From positions 4,253 through 12,082 of the forward strand of contig DQGF01000448.1 in assembly GCA_003525045.1 (NCBI GenBank): a stretch of 7,830 nt of DNA. The letters are read 5' to 3'. Made by a program: the position numbers and the translations under genes. This DNA comes from Pseudomonas sp. (lineage in GTDB: Bacteria; Pseudomonadota; Gammaproteobacteria; Pseudomonadales; Pseudomonadaceae). This document shows positions 7,812-7,830 of this stretch, piece after piece (position 1 is the first letter of the stretch; the number at the start of each line of letters is the position of its first letter). The notes under the pieces are model-generated. The model was not told the DNA's origin. It ran no database searches and saw only the letters and a program-made list of their open reading frames with translations.

Positions 7812-7825
7812 AAGCCGCTCCTCCC
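7801..7825 (-). promoter_or_regulatory. mreC ribosome binding site with hairpin around the probable ATT start
   Basis: On the minus strand GGGAGGAG (7825-7818) is followed by CGGCTT and then ATT (7811-7809). This is a near-ideal Shine-Dalgarno sequence and spacing, and it is the main reason for choosing this start. AGCGG (7819-7815) can pair with CCGCT (7805-7801), which would place the ATT in a nine-base loop and cover the last two bases of the Shine-Dalgarno run. The ribosome binding site is well supported. The hairpin is only five base pairs and its role is inferred. Confidence 0.55.
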
Positions 7826-7830
7826 AGGCA

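Overview
The window looks like a core chromosomal segment of a Pseudomonas species, probably of the P. fluorescens group. This rests on three things: GC-rich codon usage, close resemblance of all five proteins to the pseudomonad/enterobacterial mre-locus families, and a REP sequence of the GTAG/hairpin type common in fluorescent pseudomonads at the left edge. It is an ordinary, well-conserved locus. I see no phage, plasmid, CRISPR or defence genes.

Every gene reads on the minus strand, so transcription runs from the right edge to the left. The order is mreC (7811-6669), mreD (6669-6178), maf/yhdE (6129-5533), rng (5475-4018) and yhdP (3942-139). mreB would be expected just beyond the right edge. 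mreC and mreD overlap by one base (TAATG). The other gaps are 48, 57 and 75 bases, so the set is probably one operon or a series of closely linked units. After yhdP come 48 bases without a recognisable gene, then an inverted REP pair (REPIN) cut by the left edge.

The genes concern the cell envelope and RNA/nucleotide upkeep. MreC and MreD are membrane parts of the elongasome, which with MreB directs lateral peptidoglycan synthesis. Maf removes non-canonical or excess nucleoside triphosphates. RNase G processes rRNA and decays mRNA. YhdP is a giant AsmA-like protein thought to carry phospholipid between inner and outer membranes.

The points most worth a second look are an apparent ATT start codon for mreC behind a strong Shine-Dalgarno sequence, a small hairpin that would present that codon in its loop, a repeat-built Ala/Pro-rich tail on MreC, and the REPIN after yhdP. 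Very long plus-strand reading frames opposite yhdP, rng and maf are codon-usage shadows, not genes.
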